Source: a bacterium (lineage in GTDB: Bacteria; AUK180). Taken from it: DNA of 37,337 nucleotides. The stretch is from positions 1 through 37,337 of the forward strand of contig JAGLGN010000018.1 of assembly GCA_023144005.1 (NCBI GenBank). Reading direction: 5' to 3'. Positions 6,546 to 14,552 of this stretch are shown in pieces. The notes under the pieces are model-generated. The model did no database searches and had not been told where the DNA came from. It was given only the letters and a program-made list of their open reading frames with translations. The position numbers were made by a program, and so were the translations under genes. Positions within the stretch are counted from its first letter, which is position 1; every line of letters starts with the position of its first letter.

Positions 6546-7821
6546 CATCAGAGAACTTAGGAACAAAGATACCGACGGCTTCAGAGTGGTAGGTATAGGG
6601 GAACATATTGAAAATATTGATCGATTCCAGTTTATAATTTTTAAATTGTTTGACTGATCTTAAGAGAGCGGAGGGATTGCATGAAATGAAATAGATCACT
6701 TCCGGCTTCAAGGACGCGATCGCGCCGAAGATTTCTTTGCCGGGGCTCTTTCTCGGCGGGTCCAGTATCAGTACCGTCGGGGAGATCTTGCGTTTTTTCA
6801 AAGTGAGAAGGCCCTCTTCGACCGGTAGATCCAAGTATGACACATTGATATCATCCGCGAAAACACCTCTGGCATCATTAGTGCCGGAATAGGAATTCTC
6901 CACGAGGTATATTCTTCTTGCATGCTCCCGCAGGAAGGCCGCGAAAAAACCGAATCCCGAATAGAGATCGACCAGATCCCCGGATAATCCCTTCTGACGG
7001 ATATTTTCTGAGATGAATTCCGCGATCTCAACGGCGATCTTGGGATTTGCCTGCACGAAAGAAGACGGATAAAAACGAAATTGCTGTCCTCCCGTATGGA
7101 GTTCGAGTTTCTTTTCATGCATGGAAATCGTCCGGCGCTGTCTATCGGTTATAACCCAACCCGCCAGGCCCAGCTGCCTTGATATCTTGTTTATTCTTTT
7201 CGCGCCGCCGGAAAGTATTGAATCAAAGAAATATTCAATGCCTTCACCGTGTTCGGTGCTCGTTACCTTGATCTCTTTCAATTTATCCGACAATGGCCCT
7301 GAGCGGTTAACTATTGAATTCCATCTTCGGATGATACGGTTTATTCCAGGCACGCATACGGGACACTCCGAGATACCCTGAATGGCATTTGATCTTAACA
7401 TCGAAAAGCCCAGATATCCATCTTTGGTAAAATGAAAGCGCGATGTGATACGATAGCCCAACTCCCCTGACATGGAGTGGAAATTTATTTTGTCCTTGTC
7501 AATATTCAATCTTTCGCATTCATTGTATATCGCCTGCTTTTTTACCTTCTCCTGAGATGTTGGTGACAGGTCGCCAAAGGTACATCCGCCGCATTTTCCG
7601 AAGTGCGGGCAATGGGGGCGGGTATCTCTCAGCGGAGAGGGTGTGATGAGCTTATCTATTGTTGCATAGAGTAAATCCTCTTTTTCTTTGCTCACGGTGT
7701 AGCTGACCACATCGCCCGGCACCGCCAATTCCACGAGGACTTTCTTTCCCGCGGTTTCGTCCATACCGACCCCGTAGATCCCGTAGGATATATCAGTTAT
7801 TTCTACTTGTGATTTCGTCAA
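6541..7821 (-). CDS. 23S rRNA (uracil-C5)-methyltransferase, RlmD/RumA type
   Basis: This 426-residue SAM-dependent RNA m5U methyltransferase of the TrmA/RlmD family has an N-terminal TRAM-like RNA-binding domain (residues about 1-60). The 4Fe-4S site is C71-x5-C77-x2-C80 with C153 or C156 as fourth ligand. The SAM site is DLYSGFGFFAAF (near 285), then LDPPRKSPG, the catalytic nucleophile in SCNPSAL (C381) and HSEAVG (E415). The iron-sulfur cysteines point to RlmD/RlmCD rather than TrmA; whether U747 or U1939 is the target cannot be told. The start is TTG 7821 with GAGAGG about 8 nt upstream, overlapping the preceding gene by 29 nt. It is the last gene of the long operon. Confidence 0.9.
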   Translation of the reverse strand: MTKSQVEITDISYGIYGVGMDETAGKKVLVELAVPGDVVSYTVSKEKEDLLYATIDKLITPSPLRDTRPHCPHFGKCGGCTFGDLSPTSQEKVKKQAIYNECERLNIDKDKINFHSMSGELGYRITSRFHFTKDGYLGFSMLRSNAIQGISECPVCVPGINRIIRRWNSIVNRSGPLSDKLKEIKVTSTEHGEGIEYFFDSILSGGAKRINKISRQLGLAGWVITDRQRRTISMHEKKLELHTGGQQFRFYPSSFVQANPKIAVEIAEFISENIRQKGLSGDLVDLYSGFGFFAAFLREHARRIYLVENSYSGTNDARGVFADDINVSYLDLPVEEGLLTLKKRKISPTVLILDPPRKSPGKEIFGAIASLKPEVIYFISCNPSALLRSVKQFKNYKLESINIFNMFPYTYHSEAVGIFVPKFSDG

Positions 7822-8488
7822 GGATTATACCTCTCGTGATTAAATTCTGATTGAAGAGTTCGCCCTCTTCCCTGAGAACCTGTTTATAATCTTCCACTTC
7901 AACATATTTCAGGTCCATGAGCAGAGTATCATTCTGTAGATAAAATTCATACTTATAGGAAAGATCGCCCTTATTCAGTATCAGAGCTCCTATTCTGCCT
8001 TTCTTATCCTTATAGATGGACCCAGTATCGTCTATCAGGTCATATTTGTGGTAGAGCCGTCCGTCTATCCTTCTATTACCCCTTTTCTTTGATCCCGCCT
8101 TAAATGAATAAAGCTTCCTTTCAAGTATCGTAATAGGCATTGCACAGCCCTTGGATGCCTTGAAATATTTCTGGCGGTCGGGGAAGATGAGATAATTCTC
8201 TTTTTTGAACCCCCATTGTATCAATTCAGCGGGGCGGTTAACATCCAGATCTATCGAGTAATTGTTCTTCAGATGCAAACGACGGGATTTACCCGCCACT
8301 TGCACAAAGAGGACAGAATCGCTCTGAAGCACGCCCTTTTCATGTATCTTCATCCGAAGACATGTTCCGGGATACTTCACCAGCTCTTCAATACATCCGG
8401 CGGGGATCTGAACATCAAATCCGTATTGCCCTTGAGGAAAAACGATAATGGCTGCTATGAAAGCAGCCATTAGGAAAAATCTTTTCAT
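7793..8488 (-). CDS. Secreted protein, possibly LolA-like
   Basis: This 231-residue protein has an N-terminal signal peptide (FFLMAAFIAAIIVFPQG), so it is predicted periplasmic. Alternating beta-strand character through the middle (DSVLFVQVAGKSRRLHLKNN, KYEFYLQNDTLLMDLKYVEV) is compatible with the half-barrel of LolA-like or outer-membrane lipoprotein-sorting proteins. No signature motif proves it. Two cysteines (AGCIEE and KGCAMP) might form a disulfide. The start codon shares one base with the sppA stop (TAATG), indicating coupling to the envelope protease upstream. Confidence 0.75.
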   Translation of the reverse strand: MKRFFLMAAFIAAIIVFPQGQYGFDVQIPAGCIEELVKYPGTCLRMKIHEKGVLQSDSVLFVQVAGKSRRLHLKNNYSIDLDVNRPAELIQWGFKKENYLIFPDRQKYFKASKGCAMPITILERKLYSFKAGSKKRGNRRIDGRLYHKYDLIDDTGSIYKDKKGRIGALILNKGDLSYKYEFYLQNDTLLMDLKYVEVEDYKQVLREEGELFNQNLITRGIILDEITSRNN

Positions 8489-9438
8489 TACTGCATCTGG
8501 TAAAGCATCTTCACTTCAGTATCTTTGTGTTCCATAAGGAATGAGAGTTTTTCGCCTAAATTATCGAATATTAATTCAAAACGGCTCTTTTTCTTTTCCT
8601 TAGCTAATTTGACCTCTTCACCGATCTCATTCTTTATATACTCTAATGCGTCAACGGTATCTCCGATCTGATCCGCAAGTCCGAGCTTCACGGCATTGAT
8701 CCCTAAGATGATCCTGCCGTCAGCATACTTTGTGATATATTCCGCGACCTTCTCATCAGTGTCCAATTCGGTGAATTTCTTAGCGACGGCTTCTTTTCTG
8801 CCCTTGATCACGGCATTCAGGAAAATAGAATAGGAATCATCGACCAATTGCTGAATGTATGCCTTTTCAAATTCCTTCATGGGGCGTGCAGGATTGCCTA
8901 TATCTTTATACTTGCCGCTTTTGAATGTAAGGACATCCATCTTGAAGAACTTATAGACATCAGTCATATTGATCATCTGCATGATGACGCCGATAGAACC
9001 GGTAAGGGTGCTTTCAGCGGTGATGATATGATCCGCAGCCGCTACGATATAATAACCGCCTGAGGCGCATAATGAACCCATCACGGCATAGATCTTTTTC
9101 CCTTTGTCCTTAGCATGCATCACCGCTCTGTAGATCTCCTCGGTTGGCCCGATGGATCCGCCGGGGCTGTTTACATAAAGGAGCAATCCCTTGATCTCTT
9201 CATCTTCAGCGAATTTCATTATGCTCTTGACCTTGAGCTTTGAATCCGTAATAACGCCCTCGATCTCAACAAAGCCGATATTGCCTTTTGAATAAAGCTG
9301 ACCTGTGAATTTAGAGGACTGCTTTGACGCGCTGCTTCCCAAACTCGCGAACGATACGGAAATGACCACGCAGATCAAAAGGAAAAACAACAAAGTTATA
9401 CCGAGTATGATCGGCCCTGAATCTCTTTTTTCGCTCAT
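8488..9438 (-). CDS. sppA: Signal peptide peptidase SppA (S49)
   Basis: This 316-residue inner-membrane protease digests cleaved signal peptides. One transmembrane segment (residues about 9-31) precedes the S49 domain. Visible are YVNSPGGSIGPTEEIY, the nucleophile Ser126 in CASGGYYIVAAAD, TGSIGVI, and the general-base Lys173 of the FKSGKYKD motif. The length corresponds to the short, single-domain SppA found in many bacteria, not the double-length E. coli form. It is preceded by a 56-nt gap and a good AGGAGG site, one of the larger gaps in the operon. The next gene begins on its stop codon. Confidence 0.93.
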   Translation of the reverse strand: MSEKRDSGPIILGITLLFFLLICVVISVSFASLGSSASKQSSKFTGQLYSKGNIGFVEIEGVITDSKLKVKSIMKFAEDEEIKGLLLYVNSPGGSIGPTEEIYRAVMHAKDKGKKIYAVMGSLCASGGYYIVAAADHIITAESTLTGSIGVIMQMINMTDVYKFFKMDVLTFKSGKYKDIGNPARPMKEFEKAYIQQLVDDSYSIFLNAVIKGRKEAVAKKFTELDTDEKVAEYITKYADGRIILGINAVKLGLADQIGDTVDALEYIKNEIGEEVKLAKEKKKSRFELIFDNLGEKLSFLMEHKDTEVKMLYQMQ

Positions 9439-9494
9439 AATACCTCCTGTAAAATGATTCTGTCTAATTCTACTTGAAAGGAAGGGGTTTTATT

Positions 9495-10013
9495 TCAATA
9501 TCCCTCATTGATATATTCTCGGGCGGTTTCAACATAATGTTTTGCCGAGGATCTTAATTTGTTTATCTCCTCATCGGATAATTCCCGCAGTACCTTCGCC
9601 GGCATGCCGACAGCAAGGGAATTGTCCGGTATCACCTGATTTTCGAGAACCAAAGCATTCGCGCCGACAACACAATTTTTGCCTATTTTCGCGCCTGAAA
9701 GCACTGTCGCTCCCATGCCGATGAGAGAATTATCTCCGATGACGCATCCGTGAAGTACCACATTATGCCCCACGGTAACATCCGCACCGATGACAAGGGC
9801 ATCCGGCGGGAAATCAACATGGCATGTGACATTATCCTGAATATTGGAATTCTTTCCCACGGATATACTGTTGATATCCGCTCGTAAGACCGCATTGTAC
9901 CAGATATTGACATTATCTTCCAAAGTGACCTGTCCGATCAGCCGGGCTCCGGAAGCTATGAAAACATCTTTGCCGATCACGGGCTCCTGCCCGTTCAATT
10001 TGAAAAGTTTCAA
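9495..10013 (-). CDS. Gamma-class carbonic anhydrase-like hexapeptide protein
   Basis: This 172-residue left-handed beta-helix protein is related to YrdA/PaaY/gamma carbonic anhydrases, trimeric zinc enzymes. Hexapeptide repeats run from about residue 15 to 130 (VNIWYNAVLRADINSISVG, NIQDNVTCHVD, GHNVVLHGCVIGD, IGMGATV). The three metal-binding histidines are present in CHVD, VGHN and LHGC. A C-terminal helix follows (LSDEEINKLRSSAKHYVE). Activity as carbonic anhydrase versus another role cannot be decided from sequence. The start overlaps the cNMP-like gene's stop by 4 nt. Confidence 0.9.
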   Translation of the reverse strand: MKLFKLNGQEPVIGKDVFIASGARLIGQVTLEDNVNIWYNAVLRADINSISVGKNSNIQDNVTCHVDFPPDALVIGADVTVGHNVVLHGCVIGDNSLIGMGATVLSGAKIGKNCVVGANALVLENQVIPDNSLAVGMPAKVLRELSDEEINKLRSSAKHYVETAREYINEGY

Positions 10014-10459
10014 TTCTTATCCTCTTTGAGTTCCCTGATGATCGTATTTGTATTTCTTAACCGGCAGAGAAGGGTCTTGATGATATTTTCATATAATTTC
10101 TTTGATATTTCGGGGTTCTTCTTGGCGAAGATGTCAAAAGAGAATTTCCTGACAATAAAAAAAGTCGTATCCTTGGTCGCCTTGACGGTCGCTGAATGAA
10201 GTTTTCCATCCAGAAAGCTCATCTCACCGAAGAAGTCATGATTCTTCATCTCCGCCAGCACGACAGTCTGTCCCTCTATCTCCAATCCTATGGAAACCTC
10301 ACCTTCATCAATAATATATAGACTTCTGGTCATCTGACCTTCTTCTAAAATAGTTTCGCCCGCACTGCATGATTCGGGACTGCAGATCGCTAAGAATGAT
10401 TGCTTTTCCTCTTCATTGAAATCGGTAAAGATATTGAATTCCTTTTCCTCAAACAACAT
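10010..10459 (-). CDS. Cyclic nucleotide-binding-fold protein
   Basis: This 149-residue protein is a single CAP_ED/cNMP-binding beta-roll (residues about 10-125) without a DNA-binding or catalytic domain. The core is recognisable: GETILEEGQMTRSLYIIDEG, then the phosphate-binding cassette FFGEMSFLDGKLHSATVKA. The Arg expected just before SA in true cAMP binders (RxA) is replaced by LHSA, so cAMP binding is doubtful. Start ATG 10459 follows AGGAGG that overlaps the upstream stop. Two adenylate cyclase genes lie elsewhere in the window. Confidence 0.85.
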   Translation of the reverse strand: MLFEEKEFNIFTDFNEEEKQSFLAICSPESCSAGETILEEGQMTRSLYIIDEGEVSIGLEIEGQTVVLAEMKNHDFFGEMSFLDGKLHSATVKATKDTTFFIVRKFSFDIFAKKNPEISKKLYENIIKTLLCRLRNTNTIIRELKEDKN

Positions 10460-10468
10460 AAATGCCTC

Positions 10469-11335
10469 CTAAAAACCGTATGAGATCCCAATAAAATTAT
10501 TGATCCCGGAAAATGCCCTTTCTATCTGCAGAGAATAATCCAGAATGATATCCTTTACTTTATATTGAAATCCTGTTGAAATATTATAATTATTTGTTCC
10601 GATAGAGAGCCTGAATTTCTCATTCACTCTATACCTCGCGCCGGCCCGAAAATTTAATTTCAGGGACATATCGAATATGAAAACCCCTGAGAACTGAAGC
10701 GCGTCTGAGACGGCATATGCCGAACAGACAGTGAATACCGGCTTGGTTTCCTCTTCACGGCCGCTATCATAAGTAATGACCTGTACAAGATCATCAGCGC
10801 CAATGCCTATGCTGAACTTACCGACGAATACGCTTAGATTGACCTTGATACCGTATCCCGAACTGCTTAATTCGTAGAGGTCCTCAAGAAAATACTTGAA
10901 GCCGAAAGAGGCGGTTAGCGGGGCACGGCCGAATCGATAGGCGAAACCGCCGGAAAACATGAATCGTGAGATAGAAAAAATATCCCCTGTTTTGCTGCCG
11001 TCCTGCAGGGCTTCTTCGAATCCTCCCACAGAAGAATAACGCAGGGAAATAAAGGGAGATATTCCCTTTTCGATCTTGAATGCCCCGGAAAGCTCCAAAA
11101 GACTTCTGCCGAATGAGAGCATGCCTCCGGAGAAAGTAATTCCACTGCCGGGGGTAACGGCAAGTACCGAAGGGTTATAGCCCGCATTGCCCCATTCCTT
11201 GGAAAGCGCGAACGCACCGCCGCCGCCGGCCTGCGAAGCACTTATGGGTACATTAGTCCAATCCACCGTATAAGAATATGGAAAGACCGAGAGGGTCAGA
11301 AAAATTATAAATATGCATATCTTGAGAGCTTTCAT
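10469..11335 (-). CDS. PorV/PorQ-like outer-membrane barrel protein
   Basis: This 288-residue protein has a signal peptide (MKALKICIFIIFLTLSVFPY). The start of the mature part, ASQAGGGGAFALSKEWGNAGYNPSVLA, is cited here only as residues 33-60; it is the PorV/UPF0164 pattern of a Gly-rich turn followed by an Asn-Pro. The rest alternates amphipathic strands and ends in an aromatic residue (FIGISYGF), as outer-membrane barrels do. In Bacteroidetes PorV shuttles type IX cargo. Here the ATG overlaps the stop of a subtilisin carrying a C-terminal sorting-like domain (4 nt), which supports a functional pair. Family assignment is by pattern only. Confidence 0.75.
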   Translation of the reverse strand: MKALKICIFIIFLTLSVFPYSYTVDWTNVPISASQAGGGGAFALSKEWGNAGYNPSVLAVTPGSGITFSGGMLSFGRSLLELSGAFKIEKGISPFISLRYSSVGGFEEALQDGSKTGDIFSISRFMFSGGFAYRFGRAPLTASFGFKYFLEDLYELSSSGYGIKVNLSVFVGKFSIGIGADDLVQVITYDSGREEETKPVFTVCSAYAVSDALQFSGVFIFDMSLKLNFRAGARYRVNEKFRLSIGTNNYNISTGFQYKVKDIILDYSLQIERAFSGINNFIGISYGF

Positions 11336-12777
11336 CTTATTCTCAGCCCCCTTACCGTTTTCTTTCCGTCCGGGCCGTTTATGTGAAGAAAGAATACACC
11401 GTTGACCTCATCAACGGAATCCCATGAAAAGATCACATTCGTACCCGCTGTACCCTCTCTCTCATCGGAATACAATTTGTCCATGAATTCGGAGAAGACC
11501 GTAAATGAGATCAAACCCGACTTCTCGGGCTTATAAACCACATTGACCAGCCCTGAAAATGGGTTGGGGAAGCAATAAGCGGCCTTCACGCCGGGATCCG
11601 TCTCCAGGACCGCGACATTGAGTGCATTGAAAACATCAAGGCGGCCATGTCCGGTTTCAAGGTCATAACCCGGGTCACCGGAGTCAACCGCAGTAGAGGT
11701 CAAGAGTAACTTTACCTGGTCAGGGTTCGTGAAGCCCAATGAAACAAGCAGAGCGGCGGCACCCGCAACATGCGGGCATGCCATCGATGTACCGGAAGAG
11801 CCGCCGTAATCACCTATTGTGGTGGACAGTATCCAATTGTTCCAATTGGCGGGACCGTCCACAGGGTCGCCTCCGGGAGCTACAATATCCATGCCTTCTC
11901 CATAATTTGAATAACTCGATCTGCCGTCGGAGTAATCCGACGCACCTACCGCAATAACATTCGTATATAAAGAGGGATAGTCTATTGATGATTTCCCTTC
12001 ATTTCCGGTGGCGGCGATGACGACACATCCCTTTCCATAGGCATAATCGACCGCCTCTGCAAGTATTGTTGTTCCGGTTCCTCCGCCTATACTCATCGAC
12101 AGAACATCTGCGCCGTTATCGGCGGCCCAGCGAATGCCTTCCGCGATATCCGAATCATAGCCATATCCATCGTCGGCAAGGACTTTGATCGGCATGATGC
12201 TGACACCGGGGGCTACGCCGACAACGCCGAGATTATTATTCGCGACAGCGCCTACTGTTCCGGCGCAATGCGTACCGTGGCCATGATCATCGTCAGGATT
12301 TGCCGGGCTGTATAGGTTTCCCTCTGAATCAGCGAGAATTAAGTTACGCCCCGTGACCAGATTGGCGGCGAGGTCGGGATGGTCAAGATCTATTCCGGTG
12401 TCCACGACGGCGACTATCACCGAAGGATCGCCGATGCTGATATCGGAGTAATTCTCAAAGCCGATGCGTTTCATATTCCACTGATATTCGCCATAATAAG
12501 TATCGTTCGGGATAAAGTTCACCTTTTTCAATTGATCTTTTTCGATGAGGTCCAGGCCGTATTTCTCTATCGCGAGATCGCTCAGGTCTTCCGCTCGTCT
12601 GATCTCAGGCATTATGATTATGGAAAAGGTATCTACCTTCTTAATGAATTCCGCCGATTCACCCTTTATAAAGGAAGAGACCGCGGAGGGATCTCCCTTT
12701 ATTATATATCTCACGGGACGGGCACAAAAGCCCAATACCGAGATTAAAGCCAATATGATGATCAAATGCTTTTTCAT
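11332..12777 (-). CDS. Secreted subtilisin-like protease with C-terminal sorting-like domain
   Basis: This 481-residue S8 serine protease has a signal peptide at residues 1-18, a propeptide-like region to about 95, and a catalytic domain about 100-390. The triad is D126 (VVDTGID), H167 (HGHGTHCAGT) and S331 (GTSMACPHVAG), with oxyanion Asn259 (ATGNEG). The last 80 residues begin PNPFSGLVNVVY and end in a GVFFLHI strand plus KKTVRGLRIR. This is the layout of FlgD-like/type IX C-terminal domains. It is presumably exported to the surface or medium. It is 13 nt downstream of the MFS gene and overlaps the PorV-like gene. Confidence 0.9.
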   Translation of the reverse strand: MKKHLIIILALISVLGFCARPVRYIIKGDPSAVSSFIKGESAEFIKKVDTFSIIIMPEIRRAEDLSDLAIEKYGLDLIEKDQLKKVNFIPNDTYYGEYQWNMKRIGFENYSDISIGDPSVIVAVVDTGIDLDHPDLAANLVTGRNLILADSEGNLYSPANPDDDHGHGTHCAGTVGAVANNNLGVVGVAPGVSIMPIKVLADDGYGYDSDIAEGIRWAADNGADVLSMSIGGGTGTTILAEAVDYAYGKGCVVIAATGNEGKSSIDYPSLYTNVIAVGASDYSDGRSSYSNYGEGMDIVAPGGDPVDGPANWNNWILSTTIGDYGGSSGTSMACPHVAGAAALLVSLGFTNPDQVKLLLTSTAVDSGDPGYDLETGHGRLDVFNALNVAVLETDPGVKAAYCFPNPFSGLVNVVYKPEKSGLISFTVFSEFMDKLYSDEREGTAGTNVIFSWDSVDEVNGVFFLHINGPDGKKTVRGLRIR

Positions 12778-12790
12778 CTGTACCTCTATC

Positions 12791-13951
12791 CTATATTTTA
12801 TTCATTTTTACTTGTTTATTCAAGTAATGAGAATAAATATGTGAGGATAAGAGCAAAAATACGAGGCATATTATCGAAATAATACCGTTTATCATCATCC
12901 CGTAAAAGAGATCAGCCCTGTCATTAATATATCCGATGACAGGGATCAGGGTCATGGAGCCGGCGGCACCCGCGGCGAAAATTATCCCGACGGGTTTTCT
13001 GTTTTTTCCCAAAAGTCCGTTGTACATCGAGATCAGAGTGGGATATACGCCTCCGTAAAAGAAAGCAGAGATCGGAATGAGATATACGGGGCCGATAAAA
13101 AGCCCACAGATAAATACTGATGTCCCCAGAATATGACCAACTATCATGCATACTCCGGGTCTCACTTTCTTTGAAATAATTCCCGCGGTGAGGCGGCCTA
13201 ATAGCAGAGAAAGAAAGAATAATGTGAGAAGCAGACCCGCGGAAGCTTCCCCGAGTTTCAAACCCTTCAGAGCATAATTATATACCCAGCCGGATATGCC
13301 GATCTCCGTGCCCACATAGAAGAACGCAGCGATATAGAATATCAGAAGCGAAGCGATGCCGGCTCTTCCTGCCGTGCGTGAATTGTCATCGGGAACGGCT
13401 GAAGCATGTCTGAAGGCGGCCGAATAGAAAGGAATGAGCAGAAGGAATGCCAGAGCGGGCAGCAAAAACAAAGGGCGGTATCCTTCATATCTGCCCATTA
13501 TCAATAATGAGTACTGCGGTGCTGCCATCGCGCCGAAAGCATAGAAGAGATGCAGAAAATTCAAGGCGGACGCCTTATTTGTTGAAATTTCATGCACCAA
13601 TTGATTGGTAGCCGCAAATACTGTAGAGGCGAAATAACCGTAAAAGAAGAGGACGATTATAAGAAAATAGAATTCTTTTGTTAAAAAGACGCAGAATACC
13701 GCCGCTGACGTAAGAAACAAAGAAAATACAACGATACGCCGTTCACCGAATCGGTGAAAAAGAAGGCCCGAGAAGAGATTTCCCAGAAGGTATCCCAGGC
13801 CCGAAAGGGTAAATATCAATGAGGACAGCGTGTAATTGATCCCGTATTCGGCGATCGTTTCAGGAATAATTATACCCCTGAGAGAGTCTGCCACGCCAAA
13901 AAGAAAGATATAGAAAAAGAAGAGCGGGAAAAATCCCTTAACCTTTTTCAA
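12791..13951 (-). CDS. Major facilitator superfamily transporter
   Basis: This 386-residue inner-membrane protein has about 12 hydrophobic segments. The loop between helices 2 and 3 carries the MFS signature as GLLFHRFGERRIVV, and a related SKKVRPG loop follows helix 8. The size and the FGVADSLRG beginning resemble sugar/FucP-like or YbjJ-like MFS proteins, but the substrate is unknown. The start is TTG 13951 with little Shine-Dalgarno, inside the end of the preceding small gene (14-nt overlap), so it probably relies on re-initiation. Confidence 0.85.
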   Translation of the reverse strand: MKKVKGFFPLFFFYIFLFGVADSLRGIIIPETIAEYGINYTLSSLIFTLSGLGYLLGNLFSGLLFHRFGERRIVVFSLFLTSAAVFCVFLTKEFYFLIIVLFFYGYFASTVFAATNQLVHEISTNKASALNFLHLFYAFGAMAAPQYSLLIMGRYEGYRPLFLLPALAFLLLIPFYSAAFRHASAVPDDNSRTAGRAGIASLLIFYIAAFFYVGTEIGISGWVYNYALKGLKLGEASAGLLLTLFFLSLLLGRLTAGIISKKVRPGVCMIVGHILGTSVFICGLFIGPVYLIPISAFFYGGVYPTLISMYNGLLGKNRKPVGIIFAAGAAGSMTLIPVIGYINDRADLFYGMMINGIISIICLVFLLLSSHIYSHYLNKQVKMNKI

Positions 13952-14207
13952 TTACTATTTTCTTATAGGGGTAGAGTTTCCCAGTTATAATCCCTCTGAA
14001 TCCGGAATATCCGCAAACGCATACCCATTCACTGCATGCCTCGGTATGATGATTGAAATGCATCTCTTCCTTTGGGATGAAACAATTAAAAAGCCCCATT
14101 GGAGAAGCGCAGCGAGGGCATATCACCGGATTTTCGCAATTCAGCGTATGCTCAATGGGACAAGCGCCGATAAATTGGCAATTATCCTTTTTACTCCTCT
14201 TCTTCAT
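13938..14207 (-). CDS. Small Cys/His-rich (zinc-ribbon-like) protein
   Basis: A protein of about 89 residues with regularly spaced cysteines: CPIEHTLNC, then CPRCASPMGLFNC, then HFNHH, CSEWVCVCGYSG. The CPRC and CVCG pairs are typical of zinc ribbons, so I infer a metal-binding fold, but no family is recognised. ATG 14207 is used; the frame stays open upstream to an ATG at 14222 and a TTG at 14225, which would overlap the acidic gene more. It lies between a small acidic gene and an MFS gene. Confidence 0.7.
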   Translation of the reverse strand: MKKRSKKDNCQFIGACPIEHTLNCENPVICPRCASPMGLFNCFIPKEEMHFNHHTEACSEWVCVCGYSGFRGIITGKLYPYKKIVIEKG

Positions 14208-14418
14208 CCCACTCGTCGTCATCAAATTCTATATCAGCGATGATCTCATCAACCTTCTCACTGCCTTGCTCAAGCTCAAGGGCCAGCAATTCAACCTCAT
14301 CCAAGAGGTCCTGAGCATCAGCGAGCAGGATATCCAGATCCTCATAGGTGAGGTCCCAAAGCTCTCTTCTTGAAAGCTTCAACTTTTTCATAACGCTTTC
14401 CAATTTCTCAAAGTTCAT
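14191..14418 (-). CDS. Small acidic helical protein
   Basis: This 75-residue protein is strongly acidic, with a predicted long helix (YEDLDILLADAQDLLDEVEL) and a C-terminal tail DDDEWDEEEE. No family recognised. ATG 14418 has AGGAG at good spacing. Before the MITE-like insertion this site would have lain only about 12 nt after the gatB stop, so the gene was probably tightly coupled to gatB. Its stop lies within the next gene. Confidence 0.7.
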   Translation of the reverse strand: MNFEKLESVMKKLKLSRRELWDLTYEDLDILLADAQDLLDEVELLALELEQGSEKVDEIIADIEFDDDEWDEEEE

Positions 14419-14428
14419 ATATACTCCT

Positions 14429-14437
14429 AATTACTTA
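14429..14437. repeat. Target-site duplication, left copy
   Basis: AATTACTTA, 9 bp, identical to 14544-14552 and flanking the MITE-like element. A tenth base (T) also matches on the outer/inner side. Confidence 0.7.
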
Positions 14438-14543
14438 AATGTACTGTTCCATAAATACCGATGTGGGTAGGCGGCGTTCACTGCGCCTCTCATGCTAACA
14501 AAATAGCATCAGCCATTGTTCTGGTATTTTTTGAACAGTACAT
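14438..14543. mobile_element. MITE-like element at the gatB stop codon (about 105 bp)
   Basis: The terminal inverted repeats are 14439-14459 and 14523-14543: 21 bp, 18 matching, outer part ATGTACTGTTC/GAACAGTACAT perfect. Direct 9-bp duplications AATTACTTA flank it at 14429-14437 and 14544-14552. The interior has two hairpins, AGGCG/CGCCT (14469-14473/14484-14488) and ATGCTA/TAGCAT (14492-14497/14504-14509). It has no coding capacity, so it would need a transposase in trans. The right-hand duplication contains the gatB stop codon, and removing one copy plus the element restores a 12-nt intergenic gap. Part of the core recurs at 37160-37182. Confidence 0.75.
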
Positions 14544-14552
14544 AATTACTTA
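14544..14552. repeat. Target-site duplication, right copy
   Basis: AATTACTTA. On the minus strand it includes the TAA stop of gatB at 14548-14546. Confidence 0.7.

Noticed and set aside
14438-14543. Integron attC site
   Set aside because: It forms hairpins and sits next to genes, but there is no RYYYAAC/GTTRRRY core pair and no integrase; the 9-bp direct duplication fits transposition.
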